From contig NZ_CP064942.1 in the NCBI RefSeq assembly GCF_015679265.1, forward strand, positions 4,010,001-4,074,000: a stretch of 64,000 bases of DNA. The letters run 5' to 3'. The stretch is from Pontivivens ytuae. GTDB taxonomy: Bacteria; Pseudomonadota; Alphaproteobacteria; Rhodobacterales; Rhodobacteraceae. A program made the position numbers and the translations under genes. This document shows, one piece after another, positions 47,425 to 55,853 of this stretch (the stretch's first letter is position 1; every line of letters starts with the position of its first letter). The notes beneath the pieces were generated by a model, which saw only the letters and a program-made list of their open reading frames with translations, did no database searches and was not told where the DNA came from.

Positions 47425-48617
47425 ACCGGGCGAGCCGCACCGTCGCGCTCGCGCTGGCGCTGTTTCCCTGCGTGGCCTGCACCCCGCAGGCCCAAACCGT
47501 TTTGCCGGCACCCCCGACGCCCCCGGCGGCGGAGCAGCTCTCCTCGGACAAGCACCTCGTCATCACCCTCCCGATCGAGGAGCCCGAGGCGCTCGCGGCG
47601 ACCGTGGACGAGATCGTGGAGCGCTTCGGCGTGACGCTGGCGGCCGAGTGGCCGCTGCAATCGCTCGACGTCTACTGCCTCGTGGTCGAGGCGGACGACG
47701 CGGCGGAGGTCGAGGCGCTGATCGAGCGGATGGAGGCCGACGCCCAGATCCGCACGGTACAGCGCATGCAGGTCTTCAGCACCTCGACAGAGCCCTATCC
47801 CGACCCGCTGTTCCCGGCGCAGACGTCGCTGGGCTATCTCAACATCCTGGCCGCGCACAGCGTCTCCACCGGTGCGGGCGTCACGGTCGGCGTGGTGGAC
47901 TCCGCGATCGACGGGACGCACCCGGACCTCGCGGCGAATGTCCGCGACTTGCGCGACTTCGTGGGCGATGACCGCGCGGTCCTGGGTGAAGCGCACGGCA
48001 CCGCCATCGCGGGCATCATCGCCGCCGACGCCACCAACCGGTTCGGCATGGTCGGCGTCGCGCCCGAGGCGGAGCTGGTGAGCCTGCGCGCCTGCTGGCA
48101 GCCCGGCACCGGCGCGGGGGAGTGCAACAGCTTCTCCCTCGCCCGCGCGGTGAACTTCGCGATCCTCAACGATGTCGATGTGCTCAACATGAGCCTCGGC
48201 GGCCGGCCCGATCCACTGCTCGCGGAGCTGTTGCGCGCCGCGCGCGAGGCCGGGATCGTGGTGGTCGCGGCCTGGGGCGAGGCGCCTGCCCCGGCCTTCC
48301 CCGCCTCCGTCCCCGGCGTCATCGCCGCGGGCGATCTGGCGGACGGACCCGTTCCGGCCCCATCGGTCGACGTGCTGAGCGCGGCCCCGGGCGGAGACTA
48401 CGACTACTTCTCCGGCTCGTCGGTCGCGGCGGCGCATGTGAGCGGGGTCGTGGCCCTGATGCTCGCCGCCGACGACACGCTTGGAAGCGACGAGATCCTG
48501 CGCACGTTCGGCACCGCGCGGGCGCTCCACAACGGTCGTCCGATGCTGGACGCTTGTGAAGCGCTTCGGACCAGCGTCGACCCGGCGCTCGCCTGCGGTC
48601 CAAGGGTCGGCGGCTAG
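47421..48617 (+). CDS. S8 family (subtilisin-like) serine peptidase, exported
   Basis: The 398-residue protein has a signal peptide with a possible lipobox (CVAC, residues 17-20), a pro-region (about 45-120) and an S8 domain. The triad residues are D160 (VVDSAID), H192 (EAHGTAIAG) and S334 (GSSVAAAHVSG). The oxyanion asparagine of the usual AAGN motif is replaced: VVAAWGEAP is seen instead. It is the last gene of the sigma operon and may cut an envelope target or the anti-sigma factor. Confidence 0.85.
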   Translation: MNRASRTVALALALFPCVACTPQAQTVLPAPPTPPAAEQLSSDKHLVITLPIEEPEALAATVDEIVERFGVTLAAEWPLQSLDVYCLVVEADDAAEVEALIERMEADAQIRTVQRMQVFSTSTEPYPDPLFPAQTSLGYLNILAAHSVSTGAGVTVGVVDSAIDGTHPDLAANVRDLRDFVGDDRAVLGEAHGTAIAGIIAADATNRFGMVGVAPEAELVSLRACWQPGTGAGECNSFSLARAVNFAILNDVDVLNMSLGGRPDPLLAELLRAAREAGIVVVAAWGEAPAPAFPASVPGVIAAGDLADGPVPAPSVDVLSAAPGGDYDYFSGSSVAAAHVSGVVALMLAADDTLGSDEILRTFGTARALHNGRPMLDACEALRTSVDPALACGPRVGG

Positions 48618-48675
48618 CGCGCCGCCGACACTGCGGGTGCGCCCGCAAATTCTTCCTCCCCGCCATGAACCGGAT

Positions 48676-48714
48676 CGGTCGCTGGGGTCACTAACGAAGT
48701 GACCGCAGCGACCG
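48676..48714. repeat. 17-bp near-perfect inverted repeat before T6SS cluster
   Basis: CGGTCGCTGGGGTCACT and AGTGACCGCAGCGACCG pair over 17 bp with one mismatch and the loop AACGA. It lies 59 bp after the subtilase stop and 56 bp before the first T6SS gene. It could be a terminator without T-tract or a regulatory element. Confidence 0.7.
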
Positions 48715-48769
48715 GCTGTCCGTGCTGCCCCATCGGGGCCCGGGCACCGGAACAAGGGGACCGAACCGG

Positions 48770-49747
48770 ATGATCACGCGCGCCTTTGCCCTCGCCCTCT
48801 GCCTGATCGGGATGGCCCCTGTGGCCTCGGCCCAGTCCGAACGTATCCTCGCCCTCGTCGTCGCCACCGGAGACGGGACGGCCCGCGCCGACGAGGTCCA
48901 GTCCCATCTGGAAGTGTTGGGGACTGAGACGCTGCGCGCAGACGATCCGAGCAACGCACAGCTCCGCTCGATCCTCACCCGCTTCGCGCGGGAGGCCGCG
49001 GATGCGCGGGTGAGCCTCGTCTACCTCGACCTGCCCGCGGTGACCTTCGAGGGGCGTGCCTTCGTCCTGCCGGACGGGGCACGGATCGAGCGGCCGACGG
49101 ATCTTTTTACCCAGGGCATCCCGCTGCTCGCCTTCGCCCGCTCCGCCGCACAGGCCGAACAGGGCGGCGCGGTGCTGGCGACGGTCCGCGCAGCGGACAA
49201 TGTGCCGGCGGAGCTCGCACCCCTGATCGAGGCGCCCGAGGCCGTGCCGGGCTCCAGCCCGATCGTCGTCGCCGAGCCCGATGCCTTCCCGAACCTCGAC
49301 GTCATCCTGCAGGACGCGCTGCAGAACGAGGAGGTCGAGCTCGGCGCCCTGATGCGCCGGATGTTCACCCAGACCGGCGTCACGCTCTCCGCCTTCCCGC
49401 AGACCCCCACGATCCTGCGCGCCCCGACGGAGCCGGAGGGTCCCACCGAGGTCATCGTGCTGCCGGTGATCGAGCCCGAGCCCGTCGCCGAAACCACCGA
49501 GACGGTCGAGATCGCCACCGCGCCGCCCGAGACGCTGGAGGAGCTGTCGCTGCTGGAAGCCTCCCTTTCCCGCTCGGCCAAACGCTCCCTCCAGCGGGTG
49601 CTGCGCGATCTCGGCCACTACAAGGGGCTGGTCGACGGCATCTTCGGCCCGCAGACCCGCCAGGCGATCCGCACATTCCAGGAGGAGCGCGCCGAGGAGC
49701 CGACGGGTGTCCTCAGCCGCCGCCAACTGCTCGACCTGAGCTCCTGA
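48770..49747 (+). CDS. secreted protein: caspase-like pseudo-enzyme plus peptidoglycan-binding domain
   Basis: The 325-residue protein has a signal peptide (cleaved near residue 22). Residues 23-200 resemble the caspase p20 fold: ILALVVATG, a helix pair, VSLVYLDLPAV, FVLPDG. The catalytic GHG is absent, and the mature protein has no cysteine. A Pro/Glu-rich linker and a peptidoglycan-binding-1 domain (about 265-325, DLGHYKGLVDGIFGPQTRQA) follow. It is the first gene of the T6SS cluster. AAGGGGA precedes the start. It likely binds the cell wall in the periplasm. Confidence 0.75.
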   Translation: MITRAFALALCLIGMAPVASAQSERILALVVATGDGTARADEVQSHLEVLGTETLRADDPSNAQLRSILTRFAREAADARVSLVYLDLPAVTFEGRAFVLPDGARIERPTDLFTQGIPLLAFARSAAQAEQGGAVLATVRAADNVPAELAPLIEAPEAVPGSSPIVVAEPDAFPNLDVILQDALQNEEVELGALMRRMFTQTGVTLSAFPQTPTILRAPTEPEGPTEVIVLPVIEPEPVAETTETVEIATAPPETLEELSLLEASLSRSAKRSLQRVLRDLGHYKGLVDGIFGPQTRQAIRTFQEERAEEPTGVLSRRQLLDLSS

Positions 49748-49780
49748 CCGCTCCCGACGAAGGAAGAGAGGATCACGACC

Positions 49781-50653
49781 ATGGGTCTGCGTTTCAAGTA
49801 CAACATCGTTCTGCTGCTCGCCTGCGCCGTGGGGATCACGGTGGCGACCGCCATCTCCTACGTTATCGTGCGCAAGACCGCGGTGCAGGAGGTCGAGCAG
49901 TCGATCAACCTCCTGCGCGCCAACGCGACGGCGGTGCGGTCCTACACGCTCAACAACATCGACCCGCTGCTGTCCGACAATGGCGACATCCTGTTTTTGC
50001 CGGAGAAGATCACTTCCTTCGCCGCCCGCTCCGTCTTCGACACGTTCAACGAGGAGTTTCCGGAGTTCCGCTACAAGGAGGCAGCCCTCAACCCCACCAA
50101 CCCCGCCGACCTGCCGAACGCGCTGGAAACGGACATGATCGAGCAGTTCCGCGCCGACCCGTCGCTGGAGCGGATCGCGGCGGAGGTCGAGACCGATGAG
50201 GGCAGCTTCCTGACCGTCGCGTTCCCGGTGACGATCTATCAGGAAGGCTGCCTGCGCTGCCACTCCGATCCCGATATCGCGCCGCCCGCGATGGTCGATC
50301 TCTACGGCTCCGAGAACGGCTTCGGCTGGCAGTTGGGGGAGACGGTAGGCGCGCAGATCATCTCCGCCCCCATGGCGCTGGTCGAGGAGCGGGCGCGTGA
50401 GACGGCGATCATCCTCGTCTCCGGTCTCGCCTTCGTGTTCCTGCTGGTCTTCGTGCTGACCAACCTGATGCTCGCCCGCATCGTGCTGCGCCCCGTCCGC
50501 CGCATGTCGACGGTAGCCGAGAAGGTGAGCATGGGCGACTTTTCCATCGACGAGTATCGCAAGCCCGGCAAGGACGAGATCAGCTCGCTGTCGATCTCCT
50601 TCAACCGGATGCGCCGCAGCCTCGAACGCGCGATGAGCATGATCGATGTCTGA
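49781..50653 (+). CDS. Tll0287-like (DUF3365) c-heme sensor with HAMP, no output domain
   Basis: The 290-residue protein has an N-terminal helix (residues 8-30), a periplasmic domain with CLRCH (C157, C160, H161), the c-type heme attachment motif, a second membrane helix (208-230) and a HAMP domain (231-285). It ends there with no kinase, GGDEF or MCP domain. It overlaps the Ser/Thr kinase by 8 bp, so the two probably work as a pair. It may be a redox or gas sensor. Confidence 0.85.
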   Translation: MGLRFKYNIVLLLACAVGITVATAISYVIVRKTAVQEVEQSINLLRANATAVRSYTLNNIDPLLSDNGDILFLPEKITSFAARSVFDTFNEEFPEFRYKEAALNPTNPADLPNALETDMIEQFRADPSLERIAAEVETDEGSFLTVAFPVTIYQEGCLRCHSDPDIAPPAMVDLYGSENGFGWQLGETVGAQIISAPMALVEERARETAIILVSGLAFVFLLVFVLTNLMLARIVLRPVRRMSTVAEKVSMGDFSIDEYRKPGKDEISSLSISFNRMRRSLERAMSMIDV

Positions 50654-52001
50654 CGAAACGGTCATCGCACCTGGCGGCGGACGCCGGTTCATCGGGAAGT
50701 ACCGCATCGACGGCGTGCTGGGCGAAGGGGCGATGGGCGTGGTCTATGCGGGCCAGGACCCCGACATCGACCGACCCGTGGCGATCAAGACGATCCACCA
50801 GAATCTGATCGGGACCGCCGACAGCCAGGACTGGCTCGATCGCTTCGCGCGGGAGGCACGGGCGGCGGGCCGGGTGCTGCACCCGAACCTGGTGACGATC
50901 TTCGAGTTCCTGCAGCAGGACGGGCGGCCTTACCTCGTGATGGAGCGCATCCGGTCCGTCACGCTGGAGGATCGGCGCGCCTCGCCCGATCCCTTTCCGC
51001 TGGAGGAGATCCATGCGCTGATGGGCCAGATCCTCGCCGGGCTCGCCTGCATCCATGCAGCTGGTATCGTGCACCGGGACCTCAAGCCCGCCAACGTGAT
51101 GCTGACCGATGACGGCACGGTGAAGCTGACCGATTTCGGCATCGCGCGGCTGACCGCGATGGAAGCCACGGGCGCCGGTATGGTCGGCACCCCCTCCTAC
51201 ATGGCGCCGGAGCAGCTCACGGGCCGCGAGGTCGATGCGCGCGCGGACATCTATGCCTGCGGGGTGATGCTCTACGAGCTTCTGACGGGTCGCAAACCGT
51301 ATCGCGGCGGCGGCGTCGAGGCGCTGTTCGAGGTGGTGCGCAACGGCAAGGTTACCCCGCCCAGCGAGGTGAAGCCGGAGCTGTCGGCCGAGATCGACCG
51401 AGTCGTGCTGACCGCGATGAGCGTCGACCCCGACAACCGGTTCGAGAGTGCGGATGCCATGCGTGCGGCGTTGGAGGCGGTGCTTCCGACCGCGGATCGC
51501 ACCGGCCTGATCGAGGTGGCCGCGCGACCTCGGCGAGCCGCCGGGTCCGGCAGCTTCTCTGCCACCATGCTGGAGCGGATCAACGAACAGACACTGGGCA
51601 AGGTCGCACAGCACCTGACAAAAAGCATCGGCCCGATGGGCAGCATCATCGCCCGCCGCGCCGCCGCGAGCGCATCGAACGCCGACGAAATGGTGGCCGC
51701 CGTCCTAGAGGAATTCGACGACCCGGCTGAGCGGGCGGAGATGCGCCGCCTAATGGAACGGGTGCTGGCGGGCAATGGCGAGACATCGCTGCCCGGCGCC
51801 CACGGACTGCCGCCGGACGCGGTGGCGCGGATCACCGACCTTCTGAAACCGCATCTCGGCCCGATCGCGAGCGTCCTGGTGCGCAAGCAGGCGAGTAGCG
51901 CGGCGACGCCCGCGGCCCTCGCCGAAACCGTGGCCGAGAGCATCACCGACACGACCGAGCGCGCGGCCTTCCTGCGCGCCGTCGACGCCGTGCTCCGCTG
52001 A
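50646..52001 (+). CDS. ppkA: Ser/Thr protein kinase of T6SS, PpkA-like
   Basis: The 451-residue protein has a Hanks-type kinase domain (residues 18-280): GEGAMGVV loop, K48, HRDLKPAN with D145, DFG at 163-165 and APE at 187-189. Two C-terminal modules follow (about 309-374 and 389-450) with related cores IGPMGSIIARRAA and LGPIASVLVRKQA, as in DUF8082-type tails of bacterial kinases. No transmembrane helix is seen, unlike PpkA of Pseudomonas. It probably phosphorylates a T6SS protein such as Fha, and may be fed by the neighbouring heme sensor. Confidence 0.88.
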   Translation: MSDETVIAPGGGRRFIGKYRIDGVLGEGAMGVVYAGQDPDIDRPVAIKTIHQNLIGTADSQDWLDRFAREARAAGRVLHPNLVTIFEFLQQDGRPYLVMERIRSVTLEDRRASPDPFPLEEIHALMGQILAGLACIHAAGIVHRDLKPANVMLTDDGTVKLTDFGIARLTAMEATGAGMVGTPSYMAPEQLTGREVDARADIYACGVMLYELLTGRKPYRGGGVEALFEVVRNGKVTPPSEVKPELSAEIDRVVLTAMSVDPDNRFESADAMRAALEAVLPTADRTGLIEVAARPRRAAGSGSFSATMLERINEQTLGKVAQHLTKSIGPMGSIIARRAAASASNADEMVAAVLEEFDDPAERAEMRRLMERVLAGNGETSLPGAHGLPPDAVARITDLLKPHLGPIASVLVRKQASSAATPAALAETVAESITDTTERAAFLRAVDAVLR

Positions 52002-52026
52002 GCGCCCCTCATCGAAAGGACCCGCC

Positions 52027-53061
52027 ATGCTCGATCTTCAGAGCCTTCTCAACGACCTCCAGGACGATGCGCCGAGCGGCGAGGATCTGGAATACGATCC
52101 CGATTTCATGGCGCTGGAGCTCGCGAGCCAGCCCGGTGAGGAGCGGGTCGTCGGCGACGCGGTCATCCCGGCGGAGGATCCGGACTATCCGGCCGTCGTG
52201 GAGGGGGCGACCGCCCTGCTCGGCCGCACCCGCGACCTGCGCGTCGCCGTGATCCTCGCCACCGCCGCACTGCGCACCGGCGGGCTCCCGGCCTTCGAAC
52301 AGGTGCTCGACTACATGCGCCGCGCGCTGGAGGATCATTGGGAGAGCGTCCATCCGCAGCTCGACGCCGAGGATGACGACGATCCGACGGCGCGCGTGAA
52401 CGCCGTGCTCGGCCTCACCAGCCGGACGACCGTGCTGCAGGCGCTGCGCGAGGCGAAACTCACGCAGAGCCGCGCGATGGGTCAGTTCAGCCTGCGCGAC
52501 CTCCTGATCGCCGAGGGCGAGGTGGCCCCGGCGGAGGAAGAGGAAGCGCCGGGCGCGCAGACCATCGAGGCGGCCTTTCGCGACACGGACCCCGATCACC
52601 TGGCGGCCCTGGCGAGTGCCGTGGCGGCGAGCCAGGCGCATGTCGCCGCGATCTCCACCGCGATCGACACGCGGATCGGCACGGCGGGGCCGGATCTCGA
52701 CCTGCTGACCCGGATGCTGCGCGAGATCGCCCGGCGCATCTCGCCTTACGTCGCACAGGATGTGGAGACGGCCGAGACCACGGCCGACGACACGCCTGCC
52801 CCCGCGCCGCAAGCGACGCCCACGGCCGTCTCCGGCACCGGCGCCATCGCCTCGCCCGAGGATGTGAAGGCCGCGATCGACCGCATCGTCGCCTATTACG
52901 AGCAGGTCGAGCCGTCGAGCCCGGTGCCCATGCTGCTCGCCCGCGCGCGGCGCCTCGTCTCCGCCGATTTCGTGACGATCATGCGCGACATGGCGCCTGC
53001 GGGCGTCGAAAACGTCGCCCTCATCGGCGGCTTCAGCGAAGACGAGAATTCCTACGATTAA
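52027..53061 (+). CDS. tssA: T6SS assembly protein TssA
   Basis: The 344-residue protein has the N-terminal ImpA_N domain (about residues 7-125, with PSGEDLEYDPDF and DYPAVVEGATALLGRTRDLR), an Ala/Thr/Pro linker and a C-terminal helical part with SSPVPMLLARARRLVS. TssA caps and guides growth of the sheath. AAAGGA precedes the ATG. Confidence 0.93.
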   Translation: MLDLQSLLNDLQDDAPSGEDLEYDPDFMALELASQPGEERVVGDAVIPAEDPDYPAVVEGATALLGRTRDLRVAVILATAALRTGGLPAFEQVLDYMRRALEDHWESVHPQLDAEDDDDPTARVNAVLGLTSRTTVLQALREAKLTQSRAMGQFSLRDLLIAEGEVAPAEEEEAPGAQTIEAAFRDTDPDHLAALASAVAASQAHVAAISTAIDTRIGTAGPDLDLLTRMLREIARRISPYVAQDVETAETTADDTPAPAPQATPTAVSGTGAIASPEDVKAAIDRIVAYYEQVEPSSPVPMLLARARRLVSADFVTIMRDMAPAGVENVALIGGFSEDENSYD

Positions 53062-53066
53062 TTGTC

Positions 53067-53092
53067 GGCCCGCGTGAACCTTCACGCGGGCC
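53067..53092. promoter_or_regulatory. 12-bp perfect hairpin between tssA and tssB
   Basis: GGCCCGCGTGAA and TTCACGCGGGCC are exact complements separated by CC. It begins 5 bases after the tssA stop and ends 38 bases before tssB. No T-tract follows, so mRNA processing, stabilisation or partial termination is likelier than a full terminator. Confidence 0.7.
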
Positions 53093-53130
53093 CCGGGCAC
53101 CTACTGGCAGACAGATAAGGGAGCCCGAGC

Positions 53131-53640
53131 ATGGCCGGCAGCAGTCAGAAGTTCTTGGCGAGAAACCGCGCGCCACGTGTCCAGATCGAGTATGACGTGG
53201 AGCTTTACGGCGCGGAGAAGTCCGTTCAACTGCCCTTCGTCATGGGCGTGATGTCGGACCTCTCCGGCAAGTCGGAGGAGCCGCTTCCGGCCGTCGCCGA
53301 CCGCAAGTTTCTCGAAATCGACGTCGACAATTTCGACAGCCGCATGAAGTCGATGAAGCCGCGCGCGGCCTTCAGCGTCGCCAATACGCTGACCGGCGAA
53401 GGCAACCTCAAGGTCGACATGACCTTCGAGAGCCTCGACGACTTCTCCCCGGCCGCGATCGCGCAGAAGGTCGAGCCGCTGCGCAAGCTGCTGGAGGCGC
53501 GCACGCAGCTCGCCAACCTGACCACCTACATGGACGGCAAGACCGGTGCGGAGGACCTGATGGCGCAGCTCATCAAGGACCCGGCGCTCCTTCAGGCCCT
53601 CGCCTCGGCCCCTGCCCCCAGCCAAGAGACCGAGGACTGA
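53131..53640 (+). CDS. tssB: T6SS sheath small subunit TssB
   Basis: The 169-residue protein has the VipA/TssB signature: RAPRVQIEYDVELYGAEK, LPFVMGVMSDLSGKSE, and KFLEIDVDNFDSRMKSMKPR. It forms the contractile sheath with TssC. GGGAGCC precedes the ATG. tssC follows after 3 bp. Confidence 0.97.
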   Translation: MAGSSQKFLARNRAPRVQIEYDVELYGAEKSVQLPFVMGVMSDLSGKSEEPLPAVADRKFLEIDVDNFDSRMKSMKPRAAFSVANTLTGEGNLKVDMTFESLDDFSPAAIAQKVEPLRKLLEARTQLANLTTYMDGKTGAEDLMAQLIKDPALLQALASAPAPSQETED

Positions 53641-53643
53641 TCG

Positions 53644-55140
53644 ATGAGCGAGATGGAGCATCAGGCCGCAGCGGCCGTGACCGAAACCCAGTCCGGCTTC
53701 GACGAGTTCGCGGCCCTTCTGGAAAAGGAGTTCCGCCCGAAATCCGACCAGGCGAAGACCGCCGTCGAGGAGGCCGTGCGCACGCTGGCCGAGCAGGTGT
53801 TGCAGAACGAGGCGCTGGTCTCCGACGACGCGCTGCGCTCGATCGAGAGCATCGTGGCGGGCCTCGACGCGAAGCTGACGGAGCAGGTGAACCTCATCCT
53901 GCACCATCCGGACTTCCAGCAGCTCGAAAGCGCCTGGCGCGGCCTGCATTTCCTCGTCAACAACACCGAGACGGACGAGATGCTGAAGATCCGCGTCCTC
54001 AACGTCTCGAAGAAGGATCTCGCGAAGACGCTGCGCAAGTTCAAGGGCACCGCCTGGGACCAGTCGCCGATCTTCAAGAAGCTTTACGAGGAAGAGTACG
54101 GCCAGTTCGGCGGTGAGCCCTATGGCTGCCTCGTCGGCGACTACCATTTCGACCATAGCCCGCGCGATGTGGAGACGCTGGGCGAGATGTCGAAGGTCGC
54201 CGCCGCTGCACACGCCCCCTTCATCACCGGGGCCGATCCGTCGCTCTTCCAGATGGACAGCTGGTCCGAGCTCGCCAATCCGCGCGACCTCACCAAGATC
54301 TTCCAGACGCCGGAATACGCCGCCTGGCGCGCGCTGCGCGAGAGCGAGGACTCCCGCTATCTGGGCCTTGCCATGCCGCGCTTCCTCGGGCGCCATCCCT
54401 ATGGCGACAAGACCGATCCGGTCGAGGCCTTCGCCTTCGAGGAGGACACCGAGGGTGCCTCGTCGGAGAAGTACTGCTGGGTCAACGCCGCCTACGGCAT
54501 GGCGCGGAACGTCACCCGGTCGTTCAAGGAATACGGCTGGTGCACCCGGATCCGGGGCGTGGAGTCAGGCGGCTCCATCGACGAGCTGCCGACCCACACC
54601 TTCCCCACCGACGATGGCGGCGTGGACATGAAGTGCCCGACGGAGATCGCGATCTCCGACCGGCGCGAGGCGGAGCTGGCCCAGAACGGGATGATGCCGC
54701 TGATCCACCGCAAGAACACCAACATGGCCGCCTTCATCGGCGCGCAGTCCTTGCAGAAGCCCGCGGAGTACGACGATCCGGAGGCCACGGCGAACGCCAA
54801 CCTCGCCGCACGGCTGCCCTACCTCTTCGCGACCTGCCGCTTCGCCCACTACCTGAAGTGCATCGTCCGCGACAAGGTCGGCTCCTTCCGTGAGCGGGAG
54901 GACATGCAGGAATGGCTGCAGACCTGGATCAACAAGTACGTGGACTTCAATGCCGAGACCTCGCCTGACGAGGTGAAGGCCCAGCACCCGCTCGCCGCCG
55001 CAGAAGTCCAGGTCGAGGAGGTCGAGGGCAACCCCGGCTACTACACCTCGAAGTTCTTCCTGCGGCCGCACTACCAGCTCGAGGGCCTGTCGGTCTCTCT
55101 GCGCCTGGTCTCGCGCCTGCCCTCCCAGCGGGGCGACTGA
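53644..55140 (+). CDS. tssC: T6SS sheath large subunit TssC
   Basis: The 498-residue VipB/TssC protein has the family length and order: LESAWRGLHFLVNNTETDEM, PYGCLVGDYHFDHSPRDVE, NPRDLTKIFQTPEYAAWRAL, and the C-terminal YYTSKFFLRPHYQLEGLSVS. It forms the sheath with TssB and is cleared by TssH. Confidence 0.98.
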   Translation: MSEMEHQAAAAVTETQSGFDEFAALLEKEFRPKSDQAKTAVEEAVRTLAEQVLQNEALVSDDALRSIESIVAGLDAKLTEQVNLILHHPDFQQLESAWRGLHFLVNNTETDEMLKIRVLNVSKKDLAKTLRKFKGTAWDQSPIFKKLYEEEYGQFGGEPYGCLVGDYHFDHSPRDVETLGEMSKVAAAAHAPFITGADPSLFQMDSWSELANPRDLTKIFQTPEYAAWRALRESEDSRYLGLAMPRFLGRHPYGDKTDPVEAFAFEEDTEGASSEKYCWVNAAYGMARNVTRSFKEYGWCTRIRGVESGGSIDELPTHTFPTDDGGVDMKCPTEIAISDRREAELAQNGMMPLIHRKNTNMAAFIGAQSLQKPAEYDDPEATANANLAARLPYLFATCRFAHYLKCIVRDKVGSFREREDMQEWLQTWINKYVDFNAETSPDEVKAQHPLAAAEVQVEEVEGNPGYYTSKFFLRPHYQLEGLSVSLRLVSRLPSQRGD

Positions 55141-55149
55141 CACCCGGTT

Positions 55150-55169
55150 CCGGGGCGGCTGCGCCCCGG
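55150..55169. promoter_or_regulatory. hairpin between tssC and hcp
   Basis: CCGGGGCG and CGCCCCGG make a perfect 8-bp stem with loop GCTG, 10 bases after the tssC stop. There is no T-tract. It may protect or split the transcript between sheath and Hcp. Confidence 0.6.
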
Positions 55170-55203
55170 CCCCTCCCCCTGACGCCAGTGAAAGGACACC
55201 AAG

Positions 55204-55749
55204 ATGGCTTTCGACGCATTCCTCTACTTTCCCGGCCAGAGCCTGGTCGTCGGTGAAACCCTCGACGACGAGATGGGCTCACCCAGCAAGAAGGCGTTCG
55301 AGCTGCGCTCGTTCAACTTCGGGGCCGAGAACAAGATCAACATCGGTTCGGACAGCGGCGGCGGTGGCGCCGGCAAGGCGGAGTTCAAGGAGTTCACCGT
55401 CAGCAAGCGCACCGACACGGCCTCCTGCGGGCTCTTCCACACGCTGTGCACCGGCACCCATTTCGACGAAGCCATCATCGAGCTGCGCCGCTCGGGCGGC
55501 TCCACGGACCGCTCCGGCGCCACCTTCATGAAGTTCCACTTCAAGATGGTGATGGTGCAGGACATGACCTGGTCCGGCCAGGAAGGCGACGACATCTGCG
55601 AGGAGGAAATCATCTTCCAGTACGGCGCCATCAAGGTCGAGTACTTCAAGCAGGACTCCAAGGGCAAGATGAGCAAGGCCCAGCAGGGCCAGGGCGAAGT
55701 CAAGTGGAGCCGCGTCCTCAACAAGAACGTCTACGAGGTGCGCAAGTAA
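55204..55749 (+). CDS. hcp: T6SS tube protein Hcp (TssD)
   Basis: The 181-residue protein has an Hcp fold: FDAFLYFPGQS, FELRSFNFGAENKINIGS, and EFTVSKRTDTASCGLF, ending YEVRK. It forms hexameric tube rings inside the sheath. It is slightly longer than typical Hcp (about 160-170). AGTGAAAGGACACC precedes the start. Confidence 0.95.
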   Translation: MAFDAFLYFPGQSLVVGETLDDEMGSPSKKAFELRSFNFGAENKINIGSDSGGGGAGKAEFKEFTVSKRTDTASCGLFHTLCTGTHFDEAIIELRRSGGSTDRSGATFMKFHFKMVMVQDMTWSGQEGDDICEEEIIFQYGAIKVEYFKQDSKGKMSKAQQGQGEVKWSRVLNKNVYEVRK

Positions 55750-55759
55750 CACGCCCCTA

Positions 55760-55820
55760 CCGGGCGCGGCCTCCCGCGCGCCCGGTTCCCGCCGGCGATG
55801 CGTTCCCTGCGCCCGCCGGC
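55760..55820. promoter_or_regulatory. two GC-rich hairpins after hcp
   Basis: The first (55760-55785) has the perfect 9-bp stem CCGGGCGCG / CGCGCCCGG. The second (55791-55820) has the 7-bp stem GCCGGCG / CGCCGGC. They fill the gap between hcp and the channel gene and may reduce read-through, so that hcp is made in excess. Confidence 0.6.
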
Positions 55821-55853
55821 GCCCCCTCAGGTTCAATCTACGGAGAAGGCGCT

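Noticed and set aside
48614..50707. 697-codon minus-strand frame across the start of the T6SS cluster
   Set aside because: It lies opposite two genes with signal peptides, known domains and ribosome sites, and its own product has no domain.
53067..53092. Strong rho-independent terminator between tssA and tssB
   Set aside because: The 12-bp stem is perfect, but no T-tract follows on either strand and the genes are in one run, so a processing or stabilising role is favoured.
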